DNA of 64,000 nucleotides from Bacillota bacterium (lineage in GTDB: Bacteria; Bacillota; Clostridia; Saccharofermentanales; Saccharofermentanaceae). This document shows positions 31,664 through 39,336 of the stretch, one piece after another. The position numbers were made by a program, and so were the translations under genes. The DNA lies in NCBI GenBank assembly GCA_023397475.1, contig JAEWUD010000030.1, positions 1-64,000 on the forward strand. Direction: 5' to 3'. Each line of letters begins with the position of its first letter. Positions within the stretch are counted from its first letter, which is position 1. Below the pieces are notes generated by a model, which saw only the letters and a program-made list of their open reading frames with translations, had not been told where the DNA came from and ran no database searches.

Positions 31664-33205
31664 TCACTTCTTCTTACTTGCCTTGCGTTGCACTCTGGAT
31701 CTCATCACCCACAATGTAATGCCGGCAACCGCGATTACTCCGACAACGGAAATCTGTGCAACGGTTAACCATAGATTCTGCGACTCACCCGTCTTCGTAA
31801 CGCCTTGTGTCGAACCAGGCGGAGTGGGCGTAGGCGTAGGCGTCGACGTCGGCGTCGACGTCGGCGTCGGAGTTGGCGTCGGAGTTGGCGTCATTGTAGG
31901 AGTAGGGGTTGGGGTTGGGGTTGGGGTTGGGGTCGGAGTTGGCGATGGTGTTGGTGTTGGGGTAGGTGTCGGAGTCGGATCTGCTGTCCACTGCGCGAAA
32001 AAAGTCTCATCCCCATTGAATGTATAGGCGCCTTCCGGAGTGACGCTCGTCCCACTCCCATTCGCAGCGGTATTCCATCCGGTCATACTATAACCGGCGC
32101 GCGTCATAACGCCCGCTCCGGGAAGGGTTACCGATGTCTGATAAAGCCCGGTAACAGATGACGCAGAACCTGTGCCACCATTCGCATCAAAATTTATCGT
32201 ATTAATCCGTAGATATGCGGCAAATTCCGGCGTCCAACCTGAAGGAACTGTGGTTCCAAACACCTCTCCGTTATCCATAGTTGTTATGAATTCGTGCGTA
32301 TGTGTTGACGTGTCAGCAGACGGACACGCATCGTTGCGAAGGAAAACCGCTGCATCACCGGATATGATCGGTGAATTCTCGGTGGATGCATACGCGCCTG
32401 CTCCGATATCACCGGGGAAACCGTCATCGGCTTCATACCCTTGCATCTCATTCCCGGCCTCAGCAAACACAATACCTCCGGAAACGATAAGAGTTCCGCT
32501 GTCTCCGAATGCTCCTCCTCCGATACCCGCGCCAGAATCTCCGCCCTTTGCGATAACTCTGCCGCCGGAGATTGTTATGGAACCTCCGTCGCCAAAGAAT
32601 CCGCCTCCGATTCCTGCGCCACCGGAGCCGCCATATGCGGTTACATTGCCACCGGTAATCTCCACCGTCCCACAGTCGTGCAGTGAAGTATTAACCGGTT
32701 TGTTATCTTCAATATCAGCCTCTGTATACGAGGCAGGAAGATTGGAAGAGGCACCCGAACCGCCAATGCCGGCAGAATCAGCCCCTCCCGTTGCGGTCAG
32801 GCTACCGCCTGTCGAACTGTTAATCGTAAGTCCCGCTCCGCTCCCGACATATACTGCCGACCAGAATCCGGTATCCGTCAACACATTCGATCCCTTTAGA
32901 ATCAGCTGGCTTCCGGCCCCAGTAAATTGGATCGGAGATCCATCAATGATTGTGTTCGTAATCGTCAAACTGTTAATCGTAAGCGTGACATTACTCCCGC
33001 ACACAATCTGAATATTTTCTGCGACTCCCGTTATTGTGACGGAAAGCCCATCCGCGATGTGAATGATATGTCCTGCGGCAGATCCGGTTACATCAACGGT
33101 TGGTCCATCCGCTGGATTAACGGTCTCTGCCGATACACCGGCGATCGGGATAGCCATGAGAAGGAAGACGATCGTACATAGGATTGTTGCAAGTTTCTTG
33201 ACCAT
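31664..33205 (-). CDS. Cell-surface protein with carbohydrate-type repeats, InlB-like repeat and Thr-Pro stalk
   Basis: A 513-aa secreted protein. It has a signal peptide (residues 1-26, ending near GVSAET), then a beta-helix-like region (35-270) with glycine-rich repeats GSGGAGIGGGFFGDGGSI and GDSGAGIGGGAFGDSGTL. A Listeria/Bacteroides-type repeat (residues 330-405: INFDANGGTGSASSV, AGYSMTGWNTAANGSGTSV, FFAQW) follows, then a Thr-Pro stalk (about 408-465) and a C-terminal membrane helix (QISVVGVIAVAGITLWVM) with a basic tail RSRVQRKASKKK. No LPXTG is visible, so it is likely membrane-anchored through the wall. The stalk DNA is a low-complexity repeat prone to slippage. GGGGG precedes the ATG. 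Confidence 0.88.
   Translation of the reverse strand: MVKKLATILCTIVFLLMAIPIAGVSAETVNPADGPTVDVTGSAAGHIIHIADGLSVTITGVAENIQIVCGSNVTLTINSLTITNTIIDGSPIQFTGAGSQLILKGSNVLTDTGFWSAVYVGSGAGLTINSSTGGSLTATGGADSAGIGGSGASSNLPASYTEADIEDNKPVNTSLHDCGTVEITGGNVTAYGGSGGAGIGGGFFGDGGSITISGGRVIAKGGDSGAGIGGGAFGDSGTLIVSGGIVFAEAGNEMQGYEADDGFPGDIGAGAYASTENSPIISGDAAVFLRNDACPSADTSTHTHEFITTMDNGEVFGTTVPSGWTPEFAAYLRINTINFDANGGTGSASSVTGLYQTSVTLPGAGVMTRAGYSMTGWNTAANGSGTSVTPEGAYTFNGDETFFAQWTADPTPTPTPTPTPSPTPTPTPTPTPTPTPTMTPTPTPTPTPTSTPTSTPTPTPTPPGSTQGVTKTGESQNLWLTVAQISVVGVIAVAGITLWVMRSRVQRKASKKK
31820..31990. repeat. Low-complexity repeat coding a Thr-Pro stalk
   Basis: About 170 bp of 6-bp-like units (GGCGTA, GGCGTC, GGTTGG variants) encode alternating Thr-Pro on the minus strand with a few Ser and Met. 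Length variation by slippage would change stalk length in 2-residue steps without breaking the frame when whole hexamers are gained or lost. Confidence 0.85.
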
Positions 33206-33404
33206 ACTGAGATACCCCCTGAAAACGAAGTAAGTCTACTGCGTTCTGTGACCTTGACTATTCCTCTGAAGATTGTTGCCTACTGAACATCAGGCATGCT
33301 AAAAGAACAAGAATATGCTTAACCAAAATTGATCACTTGCTTGTAATAGTACATTAATGCACATTTGTTCAGGTGCAAAGCAAAGGAATGGCGTTATTTT
33401 TCGG
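33206..33404. other. Intergenic region upstream of the surface protein
   Basis: No gene is seen. AT-rich sequence around 33300-33370 should hold the surface-protein promoter (minus strand), but no single -35/-10 pair stands out. Confidence 0.3.
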
Positions 33405-33923
33405 TTATTTTCCCAAATTTGTCTTCTCCTCGGGCAAATGAATCGAATGTTTTTGTAACGCGTTGCTGCCGGTGCTCCAGAAATCCTGATGCAGCTTGAG
33501 CATTTCTTCGTTCGCGATCGGCCCATGGATCACTATACCCGAATCGTCCGCCTCCGCGATGCTTTTCGCGGGCATGAATCTTCCCCAACCGCGAATCGCT
33601 TCCACCTGCTCCTGCGAGATATAGTACGTCACCTCCGGGATCCCGGACCAGATACAGGCACCGATGCACATCGGGCAGGGTTCATTGGACGAGATCAGGT
33701 GTGCACGGGTCAGAATTTTCGCGTCATAATGCTGAATCGCGGATTGAATGGCAGCCATCTCGGCATGTTCGAGGGGATTTCCCGAGGATCGGGATCTATT
33801 GTGACTTGCGGCGATCACCTGATTGTCCGCAAGAATAACGGCTGCAAAAGGGGGGTTGCCGAGATCGATGGCACTTTGCTGCAGACTGAGAATCATTTGA
33901 ATTTTCTCATCAGAAATCATCAT
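33405..33923 (-). CDS. Nucleoside/guanine deaminase (cytidine deaminase-like fold)
   Basis: A 172-aa zinc deaminase. The zinc motifs HAEMAAI (HxE, residues 53-59) and PCPMCIGA (PCxxC, residues 82-89) are intact. The PFAAVI opening and the WGRFMPAK segment suggest the guanine deaminase/tRNA-unrelated group rather than TadA, but the exact base is uncertain. A GAGAGG site lies before the ATG. It overlaps the GNAT gene by 4 nt. Confidence 0.87.
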   Translation of the reverse strand: MMISDEKIQMILSLQQSAIDLGNPPFAAVILADNQVIAASHNRSRSSGNPLEHAEMAAIQSAIQHYDAKILTRAHLISSNEPCPMCIGACIWSGIPEVTYYISQEQVEAIRGWGRFMPAKSIAEADDSGIVIHGPIANEEMLKLHQDFWSTGSNALQKHSIHLPEEKTNLGK

Positions 33924-34450
33924 TGTTTACCTCTCTCCATCACTATATCAAGTGACTTCTCATAGACACAAAACCTGTGCCCGTACATGTCACACTCACC
34001 GAGCCGTTGGTAACCTGCCTTTTGATACGTACGGCAAGCCGGTATGTTTGTCAGGGCTGCCAACAGATGTACCGCGCAGTAGTCCCTGCTCATCAGAATC
34101 TTCTCAATCTCGTACACCATGTGCAGCGCCAATCCTTTTCCCTGATAACCCGGCGCTATCGCTACGCGTGCAATCTCGGCAATCTTCCCTTCCTTTCTTC
34201 GCCAAAAGTCGAGCTCGTCCAATTCGTTCTCGGGTACGATCGAAATCGCTCCGATGATTCTTCCGTCATCTCTCAAGACAAACAAATTTCCGCTCGCATA
34301 ATCTGCCGTAATCTCCCGAAAACCGGGGTAGAATTCATTCCATGTGCAGAAATCGCCGCCGGAAACGGAACGATACAGAGCAAGCACATGATCTGTATCG
34401 TCTGCTCCCGCCGCTGTGAAAAGATAATGCTTCCCATCTGTAGCCGCCAT
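33920..34450 (-). CDS. GNAT family N-acetyltransferase
   Basis: A 176-aa GNAT protein. The acetyl-CoA-binding motif A is IARVAIAPGYQGKGLALHMV (residues 92-111), followed by AVHLLAALTNIPACRTYQKAGYQRLGECDMYGH for motif B. Substrate unknown. ATG at 34450 is chosen because AGGAGG lies 10 nt upstream; a TTG two codons earlier is less likely. It is coupled to the deaminase gene by a 4-nt overlap. Confidence 0.88.
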   Translation of the reverse strand: MAATDGKHYLFTAAGADDTDHVLALYRSVSGGDFCTWNEFYPGFREITADYASGNLFVLRDDGRIIGAISIVPENELDELDFWRRKEGKIAEIARVAIAPGYQGKGLALHMVYEIEKILMSRDYCAVHLLAALTNIPACRTYQKAGYQRLGECDMYGHRFCVYEKSLDIVMERGKQ

Positions 34451-34598
34451 CTCCAAAAGCCTCCTGAATGAATCGAAATTTTCTTGTATTATACATCCTT
34501 CAAAGTGCTAGAATATCACTAAACGATTCGCGCAATGCTGCAAATTTCCTTGTAACGCGTTACAGCCTTTGATAAAAATAATCTTCGGAGGTCCCCCT

Positions 34599-35396
34599 AT
34601 GAAAAAAGCCGCATGCTTCAGTGTCGCCGCCATGGATTTCTTCCCGCAACGAGGCGAGGCGTTCGCAGGTGGAAACGCCCTCAATCAGGCAATCCGTTTC
34701 CGGACGCTTGGTTGGGAGACTGCGTTTCTCGGCGCTCTCGGCACAGACGAGGCCGGAGACCGGATCGAAGATCTGCTTCGCCGCAACGAGGTCGACCTTG
34801 CCGGGATGCTCCGCCTTCCCGGCCAGACCGCGTCAAACCGGCTCATCGACGATGAGAACGGTGAGCGGTTCGGCGAAGACGGGGCCTGGAAGAACGGCGT
34901 ATATCCCGACTTCACCCTTTCGGAGGCGGACTGGGCACGTATTACGGAGTATCGCCTATGGTCGACGCACGCGAACGGCAACAACTATTCCGAAGCACTT
35001 CGCCGGAAAACCGCGCGGAATTTCCTCGCTGTCGACTTCCTGCATTTCGATACCTATGAGCTTCTTGAAGAAGGTCTCAATTCCGTAGATATCGCCTATT
35101 TTGGCGGCGTCGCCGATCAACTACCCGATCTAATCTCGATCTCTCGGCGCTTCGCGGGCATCATCGTTCTGACACTCGGTGCGGGAGGAAGCATCGCGAT
35201 CATAAACGGCGAGACGCACGCCGAGCAAGCCCTCCCTCTCGAGAAGGTCCTCGATACGACCGGCTGCGGCGACGCATTTCAGGCAGGGTTCACCGCCGAG
35301 TACATCGAGTCGCGCGACATCCGACGTGCTCTGCGCCAAGGCGCGGAGCTGGGACGTGTCGCCGCGTCGCATTATGGCGGAGTGCCGTGGGCATAA
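34599..35396 (+). CDS. PfkB-family carbohydrate kinase (fructoselysine 6-kinase-like)
   Basis: A 265-aa ribokinase-fold kinase. The first PfkB signature region is FAGGNALNQAIRFRTLGWETAFLGALGTDEAGD (residues 22-55). The second, DTTGCGDAFQAGF (about residues 226-238), carries the catalytic Asp. The size and overall pattern resemble fructoselysine kinase, but no deglycase or transporter gene is near, so the substrate is open. GGAGG lies 7 nt before ATG 34599; the longer reading lacks a site. The codon usage is noticeably GC-rich relative to neighbours. Confidence 0.88.
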   Translation: MKKAACFSVAAMDFFPQRGEAFAGGNALNQAIRFRTLGWETAFLGALGTDEAGDRIEDLLRRNEVDLAGMLRLPGQTASNRLIDDENGERFGEDGAWKNGVYPDFTLSEADWARITEYRLWSTHANGNNYSEALRRKTARNFLAVDFLHFDTYELLEEGLNSVDIAYFGGVADQLPDLISISRRFAGIIVLTLGAGGSIAIINGETHAEQALPLEKVLDTTGCGDAFQAGFTAEYIESRDIRRALRQGAELGRVAASHYGGVPWA

Positions 35397-35454
35397 GAAA
35401 TACGTATCCGACACAATCCATTATCGGTGTTTTGGCATACGATCCTTCGTTTGC

Positions 35455-36342
35455 TCAAGTCTTGATCGGAATATAAATATCGGTCTCACAGTACGTAGGA
35501 GAACAGTTGCGAAGGTCCATCCGTTCAAAATGATACGGAGCTGCTTGTTGGTGCTTTGTATAGGGGTACCAGTTCGCATCTATCAACGCATAGAGTGCGC
35601 CGAGATTCTGCATCGACAGTTCTTCCGGTGCGTGGAACCCGATATATCGGAAGACGGCATAGGTATTCGTCGGAAGCGTGCGACACAGCAGCGGCGCCTG
35701 CAGCGGTTGCTCGCGCGCGATTTCAACACCGGGCATATAGTAGTTTGCGATCTCCGGATTCTCACCGTACGTGATTAGTCCATAGTAAACAGGATCATTC
35801 CTGCGATCCGGTATCTTTTCGCGCAGATGCAGATGAAAGTGCAGGGCAAGAGAATTCGCCGTAATCTTCTCGTAGTTCTCCCGGTGGTCAATCAGTTCTT
35901 CCACCCCGGCCACGCAGAATGTCGGCAAAACACAGTAGCGAGGACTCAGGAGAACACCCTGCGGCAGGTCATAGATCAGCCCGCAATCCAGCCGTTGGTC
36001 GATGGGAAGTTCGATCCTTCTCCGGCGGAACTCGGTCGGCGCCAGACCAAAACGACGCTTGAAGGCACGCTGGTAGGATTGCTCATATTCGAAATGATAC
36101 TCTTCCGCGATATCGATGATCTTAAGATCGGTCTCCAATAGATCCGTGATGCTCGAAGACAACCGGCGCCCGCGGACATACGACATCATCGGCTGCCCCG
36201 TCAAGGAGCGGAAAAGCCGATGAAGATGAAATTTGGAGAGATGAAGTTGCCGTGACACATCCTCCAGAGAGAGCGGCTCTTTCAGATTGCTCTCGATAAT
36301 GTTGACGGCATCTTCGACCAGTGCGCGGCTTGCTTTTCCCAT
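35455..36342 (-). CDS. AraC family regulator with GyrI-like domain
   Basis: A 295-aa regulator. The double-HTH AraC domain is N-terminal (residues 5-105: LSLEDVSRQLHLSKFHLHRLF and IIDIAEEYHFEYEQSYQRAFKRRFGLAPTEF). A GyrI-like ligand domain follows (125-295, ending FERMDLRNCSPTY). ATG at 36342 has GGGGAGGATC just upstream; the longer reading crosses the divergent promoter region. It is transcribed away from the esterase, which it may control. Confidence 0.9.
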   Translation of the reverse strand: MGKASRALVEDAVNIIESNLKEPLSLEDVSRQLHLSKFHLHRLFRSLTGQPMMSYVRGRRLSSSITDLLETDLKIIDIAEEYHFEYEQSYQRAFKRRFGLAPTEFRRRRIELPIDQRLDCGLIYDLPQGVLLSPRYCVLPTFCVAGVEELIDHRENYEKITANSLALHFHLHLREKIPDRRNDPVYYGLITYGENPEIANYYMPGVEIAREQPLQAPLLCRTLPTNTYAVFRYIGFHAPEELSMQNLGALYALIDANWYPYTKHQQAAPYHFERMDLRNCSPTYCETDIYIPIKT

Positions 36343-36485
36343 GTTCTGATCCTCCCCCGGGCACCTGCGTCTTTGCGGCGACAAACGCATTTTCGCGAAA
36401 AACAGCAATATCGGTTCATTTTGCGTTACGATTTTAGTATGTACTGTAGAGAGAATACCGTCAATTCGACGAGGAGGTAATAAGA

Positions 36486-37571
36486 ATGAATCGACGTCTT
36501 TACGCAATCTTTGTCGCAGCTGTCCTCGGCATAGGTCTGCTCACGGGGTGCGGCGGCAATATTGGTACTTCGGAAAGCACACAAGGGATAACCATCGATG
36601 CAACAACCGGATCGTCGACGGCGTCGGAAACCGCAGCGGCCGCCGAGACAACGGCCCCGCGAGATTATATGATCACAGAGGAAATCATTTCCAAGAGCAT
36701 TGCGGACCATAATCTTCTGGGGGACTCCGGCCTGGAGAATATTTTTATCTATCTTCCCCCGGATTATTACGACTCCGAAGAATCCTATCCGGTCGTGTAC
36801 TATCTGCATGGACACGGAGAGACGCCCGGGGCTTTCATCCAGAACTCCGCCACGCTTCTGGACAAGCTTTTCTCCTCAGGGGAGAAGTCTTTCATCATGG
36901 TCGAGATCGCCGGCGAAGGAAAAACCGGCGGTTCCTTCTATGTGAACTCGCCGTCCTCCGGCTACTGGGAGGACTTTATCACCGATGAGGTGATCCCGTT
37001 TGTTGACGCGAACTACCGCACGCTGGCGCAGGTCGAGTCGCGGGGTATCTGCGGGTTTTCGATGGGAGGATTCGGCGCGATGAACCTGGCTCTCAAGAAT
37101 CCGGATGTATTCTCCGCCGTGTACTCGATGAGTCCGGGCATCATGAAGGATGATGCTCTTCCGGAGGCGATGCGAACCTGGACCGGCGACACACCGTTCC
37201 TGATCGCATACGGGAGAGCCTTCGCACCCAATCCCGAGAACACCAAGACTTTCGGCAGTGTGCCTACGATGGACAATTCGGAAGAAGATCAGATTATTGT
37301 GGATAAGTGGTACAGCGGCTTCGGCAACTGGCGCCAGAAACTGGATGCGTATCTTGCACTGGGAACTCCGCTTCGCGCGATCGGCATCAGTTACGGGAGT
37401 GATGACAATTATACCTGGATCCCGACCGGTTGCGCGGAGTATGTCGAGCTCCTTCGCGCGGCGGGCATCGAGCCGACCGTGTTTGCCTTCGACGGCGGAC
37501 ACAGTATGCCGGTGAATACCTTTGAGGATCACCTGGGGCCGTTCTTCCGGGAGAATCTGACTTGGGGTTGA
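36486..37571 (+). CDS. Secreted esterase lipoprotein (feruloyl esterase/esterase D-like)
   Basis: A 361-aa alpha/beta hydrolase. The signal peptide ends in a lipobox (GIGLLTGC, Cys 22), followed by a Ser/Thr/Ala-rich linker (25-60). The esterase domain has IYLPPDYYDSEESYPVVYYLHGHGE (oxyanion region), the nucleophile elbow GFSMGGFGAMNLAL near residue 190 and a C-terminal FDGGHSMPVN with the catalytic His. It probably acts outside the cell on acylated polysaccharide, peptidoglycan or siderophore esters. GAGGAGG precedes the ATG. A terminator follows. Confidence 0.9.
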   Translation: MNRRLYAIFVAAVLGIGLLTGCGGNIGTSESTQGITIDATTGSSTASETAAAAETTAPRDYMITEEIISKSIADHNLLGDSGLENIFIYLPPDYYDSEESYPVVYYLHGHGETPGAFIQNSATLLDKLFSSGEKSFIMVEIAGEGKTGGSFYVNSPSSGYWEDFITDEVIPFVDANYRTLAQVESRGICGFSMGGFGAMNLALKNPDVFSAVYSMSPGIMKDDALPEAMRTWTGDTPFLIAYGRAFAPNPENTKTFGSVPTMDNSEEDQIIVDKWYSGFGNWRQKLDAYLALGTPLRAIGISYGSDDNYTWIPTGCAEYVELLRAAGIEPTVFAFDGGHSMPVNTFEDHLGPFFRENLTWG

Positions 37572-37577
37572 GAGTTT

Positions 37578-37622
37578 GGGGCTGACTCAAAACGAAAGTT
37601 GAGAGACAGCCCTGTTTATTTT
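37578..37622 (+). terminator. Terminator of the secreted esterase gene
   Basis: GGGGCTG-CTCAA pairs with TTGAG-CAGCCC (37578-37612), followed by TGTTTATTTT. Located 7 bp after the esterase stop. Confidence 0.8.
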
Positions 37623-37803
37623 CAAATGACGATAGTACAGTCTTGCATGTTTCTCGCTTCCGTAGGTTTATAATTTTCGTTATTACGGAGATGAAACTAA
37701 CCATTGCATCGCATCCTATGTAATGAATACAACAAAAGTGAAGGCTGTCGCAATTCATTGTAGTGTTAGCCTTCTGGCCAGCCAGGGATTATATATCATT
37801 GAG

Positions 37804-37844
37804 GCACATACGAAATAGGCCGATCCCCGGGTTTTCGTATGTGC
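37804..37844. repeat. Single palindromic unit, arm type GCACATACGAAA
   Basis: GCACATACGAAA, a 17-nt spacer and TTTCGTATGTGC, identical in both 12-nt arms to the 1-392 array although 37 kb away; the spacer is different. ATCATTGA lies just before the left arm, as in that array's inter-unit segment. It sits between two convergent genes; the rest of 37623-37983 shows no gene. Confidence 0.92.
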
Positions 37845-37983
37845 GCGTGGCCTTCCATCCATTTGTAAGAGAATGTTTTCAGGAAAGCTTTAACTATTTG
37901 CGACAGTATATTGGGGTTGTTCTCCCTGGCAAGCAGGTGCTTTAAGACAGCCCCATTTATTCCTACATCGCTGTGCTTCCCAA

Positions 37984-39168
37984 CTATCTCTGAAGTAGAA
38001 AATCCACAATATTTACTTGCTTTATCCCATCATTACTCATGGGAAGTTCGTCCATGGAGATAATATACTTGGGATAATGATCAGCTATTTTTTTTAACGG
38101 AGCAATTTCCCTCGCAAAGGTTGTTGGGTCAATTATGCTCGCCGAGACTTGATAATAAATCCGATCCCCCCCGATGGTCGCGACAAAATCGATCTCTTGG
38201 TCATCGACCTTGCCGATACTGACGGCGTATCCACGTCGAAGCAGTTCCAAATATACGATATTCTCGAGAATATGCCCGATATCCGCGTTCGCGTCCCCGA
38301 GAAGCATGCGACGTAAGCCAATGTCTACAATGTAGTATTTCTCAAGTGACTTCAGATGATGTTTCCCCTTGACGTCATAACGACCCGCCCGATAGAGAAC
38401 GAAGGAGGCTATGAGTGCCTCGATGTAATTCTCGACGGTTACCGAAGTCGTTTTCCGTCCGTAAGACGTCAAGCTGTCAGCAATTTTATTCGATGAAACA
38501 GTATTGCCGATATTGTCGAAAAGAAATCGAATGACACTCTCAAGCAGAGAAATGTCCGAAATGCGTTTTATAGCGACGACATCTTTCAACAAGACGGCGT
38601 TATAAATTGCCATCAGATATTCTCTGCGAATGTGCTCATCCTCAATACCGGCAGCATACGGAAATCCACCATTTCTGAAATAACCGTTCCACGCGTCGCG
38701 TTTATCGCCGCCAACCAACTCAAAGTACTCCGCAAAAGATAGCGGTAGCATGCTGATTTCAATATATCTACCAGAAAGGAGCGTAGCCAGTTCGCCGGAA
38801 AGTAGCTGTGCATTTGAGCCTGTGATGTAGACATCCACATTGTCTTTGATAAAAATGCTGTCGACAGCCTTCTGAAACTCAGGCACATTCTGAATCTCAT
38901 CCAGAAACACATAGGTCATTTTGTTAGGATTCAGCCGATCCGTTACATACTCATGGAGTTTTCTATAGTCAAGTAGAAATTCGTTTGCGACATCCTCAAA
39001 GTTCACCGAGATAATCTGATCATCCTCGATACCGGATTCCTTTAGATAGTCACGGTACATGCTAAGCAAGGTAGATTTTCCACACCGGCGAATACCGGTA
39101 ACCACCTTGATGATTTTCTTGTCTCTCATCTTTATTAGCTTTTCCAAATATTGCGTTCTTTGAACCAT
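37984..39168 (-). CDS. AAA-family ATPase with DUF4143 domain
   Basis: A 394-aa protein. The N-terminal AAA_14 ATPase has Walker A TGIRRCGKSTL (residues 24-34), Walker B TYVFLDEIQNV and sensor YITGSNAQLLSGELATLLSGR. The C-terminal DUF4143 (about 195-394) resembles a nuclease-like fold. These proteins are abundant in anaerobes with unsettled function, possibly defence or regulation. GGAGG lies 8 nt before ATG 39168. Upstream are a TATAAT -10 box and two direct repeats of TAGTGGAGAATGAAAA. Confidence 0.88.
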   Translation of the reverse strand: MVQRTQYLEKLIKMRDKKIIKVVTGIRRCGKSTLLSMYRDYLKESGIEDDQIISVNFEDVANEFLLDYRKLHEYVTDRLNPNKMTYVFLDEIQNVPEFQKAVDSIFIKDNVDVYITGSNAQLLSGELATLLSGRYIEISMLPLSFAEYFELVGGDKRDAWNGYFRNGGFPYAAGIEDEHIRREYLMAIYNAVLLKDVVAIKRISDISLLESVIRFLFDNIGNTVSSNKIADSLTSYGRKTTSVTVENYIEALIASFVLYRAGRYDVKGKHHLKSLEKYYIVDIGLRRMLLGDANADIGHILENIVYLELLRRGYAVSIGKVDDQEIDFVATIGGDRIYYQVSASIIDPTTFAREIAPLKKIADHYPKYIISMDELPMSNDGIKQVNIVDFLLQR

Positions 39169-39192
39169 AAGGAGAACCTCCTTTTGCATTCA

Positions 39193-39287
39193 ATTATAGC
39201 AGAAAAAGCAAATCGCGCAGAAACTTTTCATTCTCCACTACAAAAACTTCCGCTTCTAGCAGAGTTTTCATTCTCCACTATAATATC
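39193..39287 (-). promoter_or_regulatory. Promoter and 40-bp-period direct repeat of the DUF4143 ATPase gene
   Basis: On the minus strand a TATAAT box lies at 39198-39193. Upstream, two copies of TAGTGGAGAATGAAAA (39280-39265 and 39240-39225) repeat with a 40-bp period, and each is preceded by GCGGAAG. The spacing suggests an activator or self-binding array. Confidence 0.65.
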
Positions 39288-39336
39288 TTCCGCCTACCGG
39301 ACGCCACATAATCTCTGGATTCCCCACGAAACGCAA

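Noticed and set aside
31805..32161. Arg/Trp/Gly-rich open frame on the plus strand
   Set aside because: Antisense of the Thr-Pro repeat; low-complexity artefact.
32172..33011. 279-codon Pro-rich frame on the plus strand
   Set aside because: Antisense of the glycine-rich surface-protein region; no start signal.
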